This document shows positions 52,737-61,524 of a stretch of DNA of 64,000 bases, piece after piece (position 1 is the first letter of the stretch; each line of letters begins with the position of its first letter). The notes under the pieces were generated by a model. It saw only the letters and a program-made list of their open reading frames with translations, did no database searches and was not told the origin of the DNA. The stretch is from positions 62,001 to 126,000 of the forward strand of contig NZ_JAFCKW010000005.1 of the NCBI RefSeq assembly GCF_018129965.1, in the 5' to 3' direction. The stretch is from Bradyrhizobium diazoefficiens. Its GTDB lineage: Bacteria; Pseudomonadota; Alphaproteobacteria; Rhizobiales; Xanthobacteraceae. Both the position numbers and the translations under genes were made by a program.

Positions 52737-54296
52737 TTAGCTGTTTACCCGTTGCCTTTCGCCCGCCAGCCTGGCTTCGAGCTCGTGGCGCTGAACCTTG
52801 CCGCTGGTGGACCGCGGAAATTCCGAAAAATCGATGAACCGGAACTGCCGGGGACATTTGTATCCGGCAAGATCGCGCCGGCACAGAGCAAGCAGGTCCG
52901 CCTCTGTGATCGTGGTGTCGCGGCGCGACACGAATGCCACGGGAACCTCACCCCATTTCACATCGAGAGCACGCACGACCGCGGCCTCGGTGATCCCTGC
53001 ATCACTCATCAAAACACGCTCGATCTCGGCTGGATAAACGTTTTCGCCGCCGGTCTTGATCATGTACTTGGCGCGATCGACGAAATCGAGCGAGCCGTCG
53101 TCATTGCGTCGAAACACGTCGCCCATGTGAAACCACCCGCCGCGAAAGTCGCGTGCGTTGGTATCATCAGCTTTCCAATAGCCGGAGAACAAAGTTGGGC
53201 TGCGAATAGCCAACTCTCCCGGTGCGCCAATCGGAACCTCCTTGTCGGCAGAATCGACGAGCTTGATGTCGCAGAACGCGCTTTGTTGCTTCGCCAGGCT
53301 GGCAGGTATTTCGCCTACCGGGATCAATGATCTGGTTGCCGGCGGCAAGCCGGTCTCGGTCGAACCAAAACTGTTGACGTAGGGAGCTCGCAGCAGGTCA
53401 GTGACCTCGGCGATGACATGCGGAGGGACCAGGTCGGCCATCGCGCCGCAAACACCAACGCCCTTTACGGTCGTGTTCCGCGCCTTGAAGCCGGCGATGA
53501 ATGCTTCAATCATGCCCGGGATCAAGACGAACCAGCCGATCCGATGGCGCTCCAAAGCAGACAATAACGGCTCGATCTGGAAGCCGTCGACCACGACGAC
53601 CGTTCCGCCACGCAAGAGTGTCGCGAGACTGTGGTCCGTGGATGCCATGTGAAACAGCGGCGCCCAGGCCACAAAGGTATCGCGATGCGAAATGTTCAGC
53701 TCGGAGCTGAACACCAGCGCCCGCATGATCATCGCCCGATGCGAAATGACGGCCCCTTTGGGCTGGCCGGTGGTCCCACTGGTGTAAAGGATCACCAGGC
53801 CGTCTTCGGACTCCGCTGCAATGGGCAGCGCATGACCGTTTTGTTCTTGCAATATATGCTCGTATTGCGGGCCGATCTTGATGATCTTGCGGTCCCCTAC
53901 GGGAGAAAGCTCGAAATCTCCGGCCAGTTCTTCTTCAATAATCAAGAGCTTCGGTGAAACCAGATCGATACAATAGGCGAGTTCCCGCTGCGACAATCGC
54001 CAGTTCAGGCAAGCCGTGATGACCCCGAGATTGGCGGCCGCCAGCTCTACTTCGAGATATTCCGGTCGGTTGCGTGAAAGCAATGCCACGCGGTCGCCTC
54101 GGCGAAGACCCTGGCTCGCCAGCATCGAGGTTGCGCGATGCACACGGTCGAGGAGTTGCCCATAGCTGACATGTCTTTCCTGGTATTCGATCGCCACCGA
54201 AGATTTATGGATCAGCGCTCTCGCGCGAAACAGCTCGCCAATCGTGGGACTGGCGCCCGCCCTCGTTGTCAGAGCTTTTTCGTGTGCGTCCGTCAC
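52737..54296 (-). CDS. Acyl-CoA ligase
   Basis: A 519-residue AMP-forming ligase. The P-loop VILYTSGTTGQPKGA is intact, followed by FGSTETGLPP, GGWFHMGDVFRRNDDGSLDFVDR, GGENVYPAEIER and the catalytic Lys in RSTSGKVQRHELE. GTG 54296 has GGAGGA 6 bases upstream, a near-ideal site; the frame to 54344 adds a non-homologous leader. It is the first gene of the operon ligase, nitroreductase, thiolase-like, DUF35, with an operator about 90 bases upstream. Confidence 0.9.
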   Translation of the reverse strand: MTDAHEKALTTRAGASPTIGELFRARALIHKSSVAIEYQERHVSYGQLLDRVHRATSMLASQGLRRGDRVALLSRNRPEYLEVELAAANLGVITACLNWRLSQRELAYCIDLVSPKLLIIEEELAGDFELSPVGDRKIIKIGPQYEHILQEQNGHALPIAAESEDGLVILYTSGTTGQPKGAVISHRAMIMRALVFSSELNISHRDTFVAWAPLFHMASTDHSLATLLRGGTVVVVDGFQIEPLLSALERHRIGWFVLIPGMIEAFIAGFKARNTTVKGVGVCGAMADLVPPHVIAEVTDLLRAPYVNSFGSTETGLPPATRSLIPVGEIPASLAKQQSAFCDIKLVDSADKEVPIGAPGELAIRSPTLFSGYWKADDTNARDFRGGWFHMGDVFRRNDDGSLDFVDRAKYMIKTGGENVYPAEIERVLMSDAGITEAAVVRALDVKWGEVPVAFVSRRDTTITEADLLALCRRDLAGYKCPRQFRFIDFSEFPRSTSGKVQRHELEARLAGERQRVNS

Positions 54297-54386
54297 GGCA
54301 AATCCTCCGAGTCTTGCTCTCGCCGCCCCTGACGACGGCCTCAACTGAAAGTATAAGCTTGCAGCCTTTCCCGATCGGTTTTAAAT

Positions 54387-54402
54387 TCTAACATCTGTTC
54401 GA
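54387..54402. promoter_or_regulatory. Operator palindrome, copy 5
   Basis: TCTAACATCTGTTCGA, identical to copy 1. It lies between the divergent ligase operon and the crotonase gene at 54537 and could silence both. Confidence 0.78.
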
Positions 54403-54536
54403 ATGAATTCATAGCAGGTTCGTGGCGAGGACGTATCGGAAAGCAGGAGAAATCTGCTGACTGCGATATGCATCGTCATCCCCTGTAAGATTTAACCCGA
54501 CCAAGCAAATCAACCAAGTGTCCAGAAGGGAAGCCG

Positions 54537-55346
54537 ATGTCCAATCGTTATGCTGCTTATACCAAATTGAAGCTCGACTATCCGTCCAAGCGGGTTCTCC
54601 GGCTCACATTCGACCGGCCCGAGACCTACAATTCGGTCGACGCCGAGACCCACACTCAGCTCACCAATATCTGGCGTGACATCAACGACGATCCGGATAT
54701 CAACGCGATCATCGTGACCGGAGCTGGCAAAGCCTTTTCGGCGGGGGGCGATTTCGAGCTGATCAAGAGTATTCTCGACAACCCGGTCGCACGGATGTCG
54801 ACCTGGAAGGAGGCCAAGGATCTCGTTTATAACGTTATCAATTGCAACAAGCCGATCATCTCGGCGATCAACGGCGTCGCCGTCGGTGCAGGTCTCGTCG
54901 TCGGAATCCTGGCCGATATCTCGATTTGTGGAAAGTCCGCGCGCATCGTCGATGGTCATACGCGGCTTGGCGTCGCGGCGGGCGATGTCGCTTGCATCAT
55001 CTGGCCGTTATTGTGCGGCCTTGCAAAAGCAAAGTACTACCTGCTGACCTGCAAGCCGCTGTCCGGCGAAGAAGCCGAGCGGATCGGTCTGGTGTCGCTA
55101 TGCGTCGAAGACGCGGACCTGCAGAGGATAGCAATCGAGACGGCCGAGGAGCTTTCCAACGGCGCGCAGAGCGCGATCCGTTGGACCAAGTACGCTCTTA
55201 ACAACTGGCTGCGTGTCAATGGTCCGCTGTTCGATACCTCGACCGCGCTTGAGATTTTGGGTTTCACCGGCGCGGAGGCGCGCGAGGGATTGGCGTCGCA
55301 TCTCGAAAAACGCAAGCCGGTGTTTCCACAGGATTGCCCGCTCTGA
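54537..55346 (+). CDS. Crotonase-family protein lacking both catalytic Glu
   Basis: A 269-residue crotonase fold protein with the oxyanion loop AFSAGGDFELIKS and the family C-terminus HLEKRKPVF. The two hydratase Glu positions are changed: GVAVGAGLVVGILADI has Val, and GHTRLGVAAGDVACIIWPLL has no Glu but an Asp four to five residues later. It is therefore probably not a simple hydratase; isomerase, hydrolase or decarboxylase activity is possible. It stands alone in its transcription unit, diverges from the ligase operon at copy 5, and ends at the stem-loop at 55370. Confidence 0.85.
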   Translation: MSNRYAAYTKLKLDYPSKRVLRLTFDRPETYNSVDAETHTQLTNIWRDINDDPDINAIIVTGAGKAFSAGGDFELIKSILDNPVARMSTWKEAKDLVYNVINCNKPIISAINGVAVGAGLVVGILADISICGKSARIVDGHTRLGVAAGDVACIIWPLLCGLAKAKYYLLTCKPLSGEEAERIGLVSLCVEDADLQRIAIETAEELSNGAQSAIRWTKYALNNWLRVNGPLFDTSTALEILGFTGAEAREGLASHLEKRKPVFPQDCPL

Positions 55347-55369
55347 TCCATGCGCGCGACGGTCATCTC

Positions 55370-55404
55370 AGAAGGGGGCCGGAATTTCACCCGGCCTTCT
55401 TCTT
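55370..55404 (+). terminator. Stem-loop terminator after the crotonase gene
   Basis: AGAAGG and CCGG pair with CCGG and CCTTCT around the loop AATTTCAC, with a three-G bulge; TCTT follows. It lies between convergent genes, 24 bases after the crotonase stop, and may serve both strands. Confidence 0.55.
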
Positions 55405-55425
55405 GCGGCAGCCGTTAGCCGAGAA

Positions 55426-57045
55426 TTATTTCATCGAATTAACGATCTCGCGAAGCCTGAATTTCTGCACTTTGCCGCTCGGCGTTTTCGGCAAGGCTTC
55501 GAGCACCTCAATGCGCTCCGGCCAGTAGTTCTTGGCTACAGCGTTCTCCGCCATATACGCCATCAAGTCAGCTAACGTCAGTAATGCTCCCTCGCGCAGC
55601 ACGACACAGGCACAGGCCCGCTCGCCCAAGCGTTCATCTGGCACTCCGACGATTGCGACTTCCCGGACGGCTGGATGGCGATACATCAGCTCTTCAATCT
55701 CGATCACGGGAACGTTCTCGCCGCCGCGGATGACGATGTCCTTGGTGCGCCCCGTGATACGAATGTAGCCGTCCTTGTCCTTGCGGGCGAGGTCGCCGGT
55801 CTCGAACCAGCCATCCTGATCGACGGCATAGAGATGCGGCCGCTTGAGGTAGCCCACAAAGGTGCCGGGGCCCCTCGCTTGTAGACGCCCCTCTTCATCG
55901 TGAGGCAGGACTTTGCCCCCGCCATCGACGATCCTGACTTCCATACCCTGGCTTGGGCAACCGTCGGTCTCGAAGACCTTTTCCGGTGGATCGTCGAGCT
56001 TGGTGGTCGTCACCAGCCCGTTTTCCGTCATCCCCCATCCCGAGACGATGTGCGCACCAAGATTCTGTGTGGCCTGGCGCACTAAGACACGAGGAATTGG
56101 GGCGCCTGCCGATACGAAAGTGCGCAGCGAACGCAGCGCTTCAGGCCGCCGCTCCGCCTCCGCAGTCAAATCCGCCAGAAACGGCGTCGACGCCATGGTC
56201 ATCGTCACGCCCTCTGTCTCGATGATGTCGACCGCCTTGGCCGGATTCCAGATGTCCTGAAGAACAACCCGCCCTCCCAGATACAGCGACAGAAGCAGGC
56301 CGACGAGAAAACCGGTCTGATGGGCCATCGGCGAGGCCATCAGCACGACATCGTTGGCTGTGAGACGGATGCGATCCTCAAAATATCGCACGCTGTTCAG
56401 CAACGTATTGCCCGTATGCATCACCCCCTTGGGCTCACCTGTTGTGCCCGACGTATAAAGCAATTGCACGACATCATCGGCCGAGGCAGCGGTCGCTGCC
56501 TCAACCCGCTTTCCCGGCGAATTCAGCACGGTCTCGAAGTCTCGATTGTCGCCCGAACCGATAATGACGACGTGCTCAAGTGTGGGCACCTTGGCCTTGA
56601 GGCGGTCCGCCATTGCGGCGTGATCGAAATCGCGAAATCGCTGTGGAACGATCAGCACGCGCGTCTCGGCCAAGGTCAGCATGAATTCCATTTCGCGATC
56701 GCGGAAAATTGGCATGATGGGATTTGTGACCGCGCCGATCCGCAGCAGTGCGAGGTGAAGAGCCATGAATTGCCACCAATTCGGCAACTGATACGACACC
56801 ACTTCGCCAGGCTTGACACCAAGCCGCAACAAATTAGCCGCGATTCGCTCGGCAGCTTGCTGCAGTTCGCCGTATGTCAGCGCCGTACGTCGGTTGGACG
56901 CAGCTTCGTAGCCAACAACCGCGAGCCGCCCTGGATCGTTTCTGGCATGCCTCGAAAAAAACTCGAGCAAGGTTTGATCGCTCCAGAATCCAGCGGCCCG
57001 CATCGCTTGCTTGCGTTGATCTGACAAGATCGGATCCATCGCCAT
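55426..57045 (-). CDS. Cyclohexanecarboxylate-CoA ligase-like (AliA-like)
   Basis: A 539-residue AMP-forming ligase. The N-terminus (LSDQRKQAMRAAGFWSDQTL, then VVSYQLPNWWQFMALHLALLRIGAVTNPIMPIFRDREMEF) is characteristic of the cyclohexanecarboxylate-CoA ligase group that includes AliA. The P-loop LLYTSGTTGEPKGV, GWGMTENG, GWFETGDLARKDKDGYIRITGR and the Lys in TPSGKVQKF are all present. It would activate an alicyclic carboxylic acid. ATG 57045 has AGGAGAGG 6 bases upstream. It is co-transcribed with the ligase at 57145. Confidence 0.88.
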   Translation of the reverse strand: MAMDPILSDQRKQAMRAAGFWSDQTLLEFFSRHARNDPGRLAVVGYEAASNRRTALTYGELQQAAERIAANLLRLGVKPGEVVSYQLPNWWQFMALHLALLRIGAVTNPIMPIFRDREMEFMLTLAETRVLIVPQRFRDFDHAAMADRLKAKVPTLEHVVIIGSGDNRDFETVLNSPGKRVEAATAASADDVVQLLYTSGTTGEPKGVMHTGNTLLNSVRYFEDRIRLTANDVVLMASPMAHQTGFLVGLLLSLYLGGRVVLQDIWNPAKAVDIIETEGVTMTMASTPFLADLTAEAERRPEALRSLRTFVSAGAPIPRVLVRQATQNLGAHIVSGWGMTENGLVTTTKLDDPPEKVFETDGCPSQGMEVRIVDGGGKVLPHDEEGRLQARGPGTFVGYLKRPHLYAVDQDGWFETGDLARKDKDGYIRITGRTKDIVIRGGENVPVIEIEELMYRHPAVREVAIVGVPDERLGERACACVVLREGALLTLADLMAYMAENAVAKNYWPERIEVLEALPKTPSGKVQKFRLREIVNSMK

Positions 57046-57144
57046 TGTACGCCTCTCCTTATGAAATCCTTGGAGCACCGAGGTCGGGGCCCAGGGAAAG
57101 GTCCGCTTCCATCTCGCCCGACAGCTCGCCATTTCCTTCGTGGT

Positions 57145-59112
57145 TTATGCGGCGCCAAGTTTCTCGCGGAGCCTGTCAACTGCTTCGGGATTGGCGAGTG
57201 CGGAAAGATCGCCGGGATCCTTGCTTTCGAACACTGCTCGCAGTACCCGGCGCATGATCTTCATGTTGCGGGTTCGAGGCAGATCATCTACAAAAATTAT
57301 CTTCTCCGGCCGGTACGATGCTCCCATGCCACTTACGATAGCGGATGAGAGCTCGTTGACAATTTCACTCTCGACGTTCGTACCTGGCATGAGCACGCAG
57401 GCACACACGATCGCCGAACCCTTTACCGGGTGCGGAATACCGAACACCGCCGCCTCGGAGACCTTGCCGGTGTCGATCAAAATGCCTTCGAGCTCGGACG
57501 GCCCGGTCCGCTTGCCTGAAATCTTGATGGTGTCGTCGGAGCGCCCGAGAATATAGTAAAGCCCATCATGTCCGCGCATCGCAAAATCGCCATGCACCCA
57601 CAGGCCGGGAAGCGTGCTCCAGTAGCTTTCGATATAGCGCGCATCGGCCTTCCACAAGCTCTTGGTCAACCCGATCGACGCATGGCGGAGCACCAGTTCG
57701 CCGACTTCGCCCGGTGGCAAACTTTTGCCGGACATATCTACGATGTCCGCGCCGACACCGAGCGCCGGACGGGAGAACGAACCGGGGTTCATCGGATGGT
57801 TCGGCGTCCCCGTGAAGATGCAACCTCCAACCTCGGTGCCGCCGGAAATGTTGATGATCGGAAGCTTTCTCTTGCAGACATACTCGAAGAACCATTGCCA
57901 CGGTGCGTTGGTCCATGCCTCGCCGCCCGACGCGGTCATACGCAGGCTCGACAGATCGTGGCGCTCGACGTCCTGCGTTCCATAGCGCATCAAACTACGG
58001 ACTATGGTGGGCGATACTCCGAGATAGCTGACGCGATGATCCTGGATCAGCCGCCAGAATCGTCCAGTGTCCGGAAAATCCGGCGTGCCTTCGGCGATCA
58101 GAAGGCTCGCGCCGGCGAAACTGGGAATACACGCGCACATCGCGCCGACCATCCAGCCCATGTCACTGAGGAAGAAAAAACGGTCCGACGATTTGAAATC
58201 GGCGCAGATGATCATGTCGCGTGTGACCATAGAACCGATGAAGCTGATATGGGTCCAAACGCAACCCTTCGGTTCGCCGGTAGTTCCGGAGGTGTACAGC
58301 AGAATCGCGGGATCTTCCGCATTCGTTTCGACGGTCGCGATCGAGCCTTCCGTGCCGAGAAAGATATCGTGCCACCAGTGATCGCGGCCCTCCCGCATCG
58401 GGGTTTCGATCTTAAGGCCATCGCGATCGATGACGATCACGTGCTGCACCGTGGGCGAAGATTCCAGCGCGACGTCGAGGATCGATTTGAGCGGTGACGG
58501 CACGCCGCGTCGCCAGGTCCCGCTCGCGGTGATGACGGCCTTGGCGCCGCCATGGTTAAGCCGGGTTTGTATGGGAGCTGGACCGAAGCCGGAGAACAGC
58601 GGCATCAGGATCGCGCCCAATTTCAGCACCGCGAAAAACGCGATAAAGGTTTCCGGCAGGTTCGGCAAATAGAGAGCGACCACATCGCCCTTACCGACGC
58701 CGAGATTACGCAGTCCCTGCGCAAGCCGTCCGACGCCGCGGTCCAATTCGCGATAGGTAAGCGCGCGCTGTTCGCGCTTGTCTTCACCCTCCCAGACCAA
58801 AAATGTCTGGTCCCATACGGGCGTGCTGCGATGCTTGTCGATGCAGTTCAGCACGACGTTGGTGGTCCCGCCGACGCACCAGCGTGCCCATGGCTGCCCG
58901 CGCGACAAATCCAACATCTGGTCGTAACTGCGATAGAATCGAACATCGCAGAACTTAAAGACTTCCTCCATTAGCCATGCCGGATCGGCCTCAGCCTTCG
59001 ACGCGAGGTGATCGTAATCGTCATATTCGGTTGCTCGCAGGAAAGCGGTCAGATTGCTTGCTGCAATTAGCTCCGGCGGAGGTGTCCATGCATAGGACGT
59101 TGGATTATTCAT
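57145..59112 (-). CDS. Acetyl-CoA-synthetase-like acyl-CoA ligase
   Basis: A 655-residue ligase with an Acs-type N-terminal domain (residues 30-110) and an intact P-loop ILLYTSGTTGEPKGC. GWMVGAMCAC, GGTEVGGCIFTG, GLWVHGDFAMRGHDGLYYILGR and the C-terminal LPRTRNMKIMRRVLR follow, where the Lys of the Acs acetylation site is kept but the preceding Gly is Met. The large first domain fits bulky or short branched acids rather than fatty acids. It is the first gene of its operon, with two operator copies upstream. Confidence 0.88.
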   Translation of the reverse strand: MNNPTSYAWTPPPELIAASNLTAFLRATEYDDYDHLASKAEADPAWLMEEVFKFCDVRFYRSYDQMLDLSRGQPWARWCVGGTTNVVLNCIDKHRSTPVWDQTFLVWEGEDKREQRALTYRELDRGVGRLAQGLRNLGVGKGDVVALYLPNLPETFIAFFAVLKLGAILMPLFSGFGPAPIQTRLNHGGAKAVITASGTWRRGVPSPLKSILDVALESSPTVQHVIVIDRDGLKIETPMREGRDHWWHDIFLGTEGSIATVETNAEDPAILLYTSGTTGEPKGCVWTHISFIGSMVTRDMIICADFKSSDRFFFLSDMGWMVGAMCACIPSFAGASLLIAEGTPDFPDTGRFWRLIQDHRVSYLGVSPTIVRSLMRYGTQDVERHDLSSLRMTASGGEAWTNAPWQWFFEYVCKRKLPIINISGGTEVGGCIFTGTPNHPMNPGSFSRPALGVGADIVDMSGKSLPPGEVGELVLRHASIGLTKSLWKADARYIESYWSTLPGLWVHGDFAMRGHDGLYYILGRSDDTIKISGKRTGPSELEGILIDTGKVSEAAVFGIPHPVKGSAIVCACVLMPGTNVESEIVNELSSAIVSGMGASYRPEKIIFVDDLPRTRNMKIMRRVLRAVFESKDPGDLSALANPEAVDRLREKLGAA

Positions 59113-59279
59113 CGACTACGTTCCCTGATTTGCAGTCAAGTTCAATTCGAGATTGACTTACCGGCCGATTAGGAACGCATGCCCGATCGAACACGAGACG
59201 GTGGACAGGCCCGCCCGATAAGCATGTGTCCAGCCTGGACGGCTAATGCTAACGCTCTCGTCTTGCGAGTTCAATCGAT

Positions 59280-59295
59280 TCTAACAATCGTTTGA
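59280..59295. promoter_or_regulatory. Operator palindrome, copy 6
   Basis: TCTAACAATCGTTTGA, about 170 bases upstream of the Acs-like ligase start and 100 bases from the transglutaminase-like gene. The right arm has TTTGA in place of TTMGA. Confidence 0.7.
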
Positions 59296-59374
59296 TAAAT
59301 CTATTCGTATGGAACAACAAATGAGGTATCCATCTTTGGGCGCCGGTCGCGACCCGATTTGACTTGCCTCAATT

Positions 59375-59390
59375 TCTAACGTCTGTTAGG
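59375..59390. promoter_or_regulatory. Operator palindrome, copy 7
   Basis: TCTAACGTCTGTTAGG. It ends 3 bases before the GTG start of the transglutaminase-like gene, so it covers the likely ribosome binding bases (TTAGGTGAG) and bound repressor would sit on the start of the message. Confidence 0.75.
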
Positions 59391-59393
59391 TGA

Positions 59394-60110
59394 GTGCAAG
59401 TACCAATCGAGGCGCAAGTGACAATCAACCCGGACCTCGCGGAATTTCTCGCTTCAACGCATTACGTGGATTGCGACTCACCTGCGATTAGAGAGTTTGT
59501 CTCGCGTGTGGCTGGCGACAAACAAGACCGGCCGGCCGCCGAGAAGGCAATCCTCCTATTTAACGCGGTACGAGACCAGATCAGATACGACCCCTACGCG
59601 GTGAGTTTGTCCGAAGCCGATTATCGCGCCAGCGAGATTCTCAAAATGCCTTCGGCGTTTTGTGTTCCGAAGGCAATATTGTTGACGGCCGCCATGCGCG
59701 CAGCGGGAATCCCCGCCGCGATCGGCTTTGCAGACGTTCGCAACCATCTGAATTCCCCCAAGCTGACGGAGTTAATGGGGACTGATCTCTTCATTTATCA
59801 CGGCTACGTCGCGCTTTGGCTCGATGGGAAGATGTTCAAAGTTACGCCCGCGTTCAACATGGAGCTATGTGAACGATTTGGAGTTCGACCTCTTATCTTC
59901 GACGGTACGGCCGACGCCTTGTTTCACGAGTTCGATACGAGCGATCATCGCCATATGGAGTATGTCAATGACCGAGGTTGGTTCGCCGACGCTCCGATAG
60001 GCAAGATGCTTGAGGACTTCCGCATTGCATATCCCGCGCTGGTGACATTGAATACTGGTGGTGTCTCAATAGATGACGCTGCCTTCGGAGCGCCTCAATC
60101 AGGGGAGTAG
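59394..60110 (+). CDS. Transglutaminase-like cysteine-peptidase-fold protein
   Basis: A 238-residue protein with the transglutaminase-like core: Cys90 in PSAFCVPKAILL and His136 in YHGYVALWLDG. The third position, usually Asp, is Thr151 in FKVTPAFN. A GWFADAP stretch closes the domain. No signal peptide is seen, so it is cytoplasmic. The GTG at 59394 is the first possible start because TGA lies just upstream. Its function among CoA-ester genes is unknown; amide or thioester hydrolysis of a conjugate, or protein processing, are possibilities. Regulation by copy 7 ties it to the catabolic regulon. Confidence 0.78.
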   Translation: MQVPIEAQVTINPDLAEFLASTHYVDCDSPAIREFVSRVAGDKQDRPAAEKAILLFNAVRDQIRYDPYAVSLSEADYRASEILKMPSAFCVPKAILLTAAMRAAGIPAAIGFADVRNHLNSPKLTELMGTDLFIYHGYVALWLDGKMFKVTPAFNMELCERFGVRPLIFDGTADALFHEFDTSDHRHMEYVNDRGWFADAPIGKMLEDFRIAYPALVTLNTGGVSIDDAAFGAPQSGE

Positions 60111-60290
60111 GCCGGAGCGAACGAAACCACGGGATCTGACTACCCGAACCCAGGTGCGAGCTGAATACGACACCCTGGGCGCGCAGTTTATCGATGGCGC
60201 GGTCGGCATCATCCATTTGGCCCAGCCCGAAAATCTACGCACGGCGGCACAGGTTTCGCCGAGAGATGGCAACGGCGGCGATAGGTACGC

Positions 60291-61481
60291 TCATTTTGAG
60301 GCATGCCGCAATTCGGAAGGCTGCTTGGCGTATTGAACAGCGACACGTCCGACCTTTTCGCGCGCGATGACAAGTTTCTGAATTTGTGCGGTCCCGTCAC
60401 CGATTTGTAGACCCATGACATCGAGGTAACGCTGATGAAACGGCAGATCGGTGGTGTAACCGTAGTGGCCGTGGGTCAGCAGGCACTGGTGGATGATCTC
60501 GCAGGTCACCTTCGGAACATACCATTTGCACATCGCAGCTTCCGCGGTGTGTGCAAGCCCGCGATCTCTGAGCGAAAGCGTATAGTAACAAAGCTGCCGC
60601 ATCATGGTGAGCTGGGTCTCAGCTTCCGCGAGCGGAAAGCTCACGCCTTGAAACTGCGCGATCGGCCGCTCGAAGGCGGTTCTTTCCGTCGAGTATTGCC
60701 ATGCTTCGTCGACCGACGCCTGCGCCGGTCCGATGCACTCAAGGCCGATCAAGGCACGGCTATAGTCGAAGCCCGACATGATTTTGGAGAAGCCCTTGTT
60801 CTCCTCTGCCATCAGGCACTCGGCCGGAATGAAGACGTCGTCGAAGAACACCGAGCCGCGACCGACAGGCTTAGTCCCGATATCGTCGAAGTGAGTACGC
60901 GTAATTCCGCTCTGCGCCAGATCGACAAAGAATGCGCTGACGCCACGTGCGCCGTCTTCGACCTTCCCAGTGCGCGCGAAGATGATTGCTGCGTCGCATT
61001 GATCCGAGAAGCTCATCGATGTCTTTTCACCGTTGAGGCGATAGCCATTTCCTGATTTTTCGGCTCGCAGAATAAGATTGGCCGCGTCCGAACCGCCCCG
61101 CGGCTCGGTCAGGCCGAGGCCGATGATCTTCTCACCGCGGGCCACCTGCGGAAGCCACTCCTGAGCGATTTCGGGCGAGGCGTGCTCTGCGAGCATCCCG
61201 CCGAGCAGTGACGCCAGGAGCTGGACGTAGCTGGCGTTGAAGTCTCCATAAGCGATCTGCTCGACAATAATGCCTGCCGTCACGCTGCTTTCGCCAAGGC
61301 CGCCGTATTTTTCCGGCAGATCGGCGCCGATCAGGCCGAGTGACCCCATTTGTTTCAGCATGGCACGATCGATGCGGTGTTCCCTTGCCCGCCTCTGATA
61401 GTGGGGGCCCAGCTTGTCCTTGGCGAAACGCTTCGCGGTTTCCTGGAAAGCCTGCTGCTGCTCGCTGAGTGCGTAATCCAT
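60291..61481 (-). CDS. Cyclohexanecarboxyl-CoA dehydrogenase-like (AliB-like)
   Basis: A 396-residue acyl-CoA dehydrogenase whose sequence style matches AliB (GDFNASYVQLLASLLGGMLAEHA, IGLGLTEPRGGSDAA, FDDIGTKPVGRGSVFFDDV, EAAMCKWYVPKVTCEIIHQCLLTHGHYGY). The MCAD base position holds Asp362 in IGDGTAQIQ where most family members have Glu. It would form the 1-ene from a ring carboxyl-CoA. ATG 61481 has GGGAGAGG upstream. It diverges from the fadH-like gene, with operator copy 8 between them. Confidence 0.88.
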   Translation of the reverse strand: MDYALSEQQQAFQETAKRFAKDKLGPHYQRRAREHRIDRAMLKQMGSLGLIGADLPEKYGGLGESSVTAGIIVEQIAYGDFNASYVQLLASLLGGMLAEHASPEIAQEWLPQVARGEKIIGLGLTEPRGGSDAANLILRAEKSGNGYRLNGEKTSMSFSDQCDAAIIFARTGKVEDGARGVSAFFVDLAQSGITRTHFDDIGTKPVGRGSVFFDDVFIPAECLMAEENKGFSKIMSGFDYSRALIGLECIGPAQASVDEAWQYSTERTAFERPIAQFQGVSFPLAEAETQLTMMRQLCYYTLSLRDRGLAHTAEAAMCKWYVPKVTCEIIHQCLLTHGHYGYTTDLPFHQRYLDVMGLQIGDGTAQIQKLVIAREKVGRVAVQYAKQPSELRHASK

Positions 61482-61524
61482 CGCGACCTCTCCCATCTAG
61501 GTGATCTTGAGTTCTTGCATTCAG

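Noticed and set aside
52110-53330. 406-codon plus-strand frame across the nitroreductase and ligase genes
   Set aside because: It spans two opposite-strand genes and the gap between them and has no recognisable domain.
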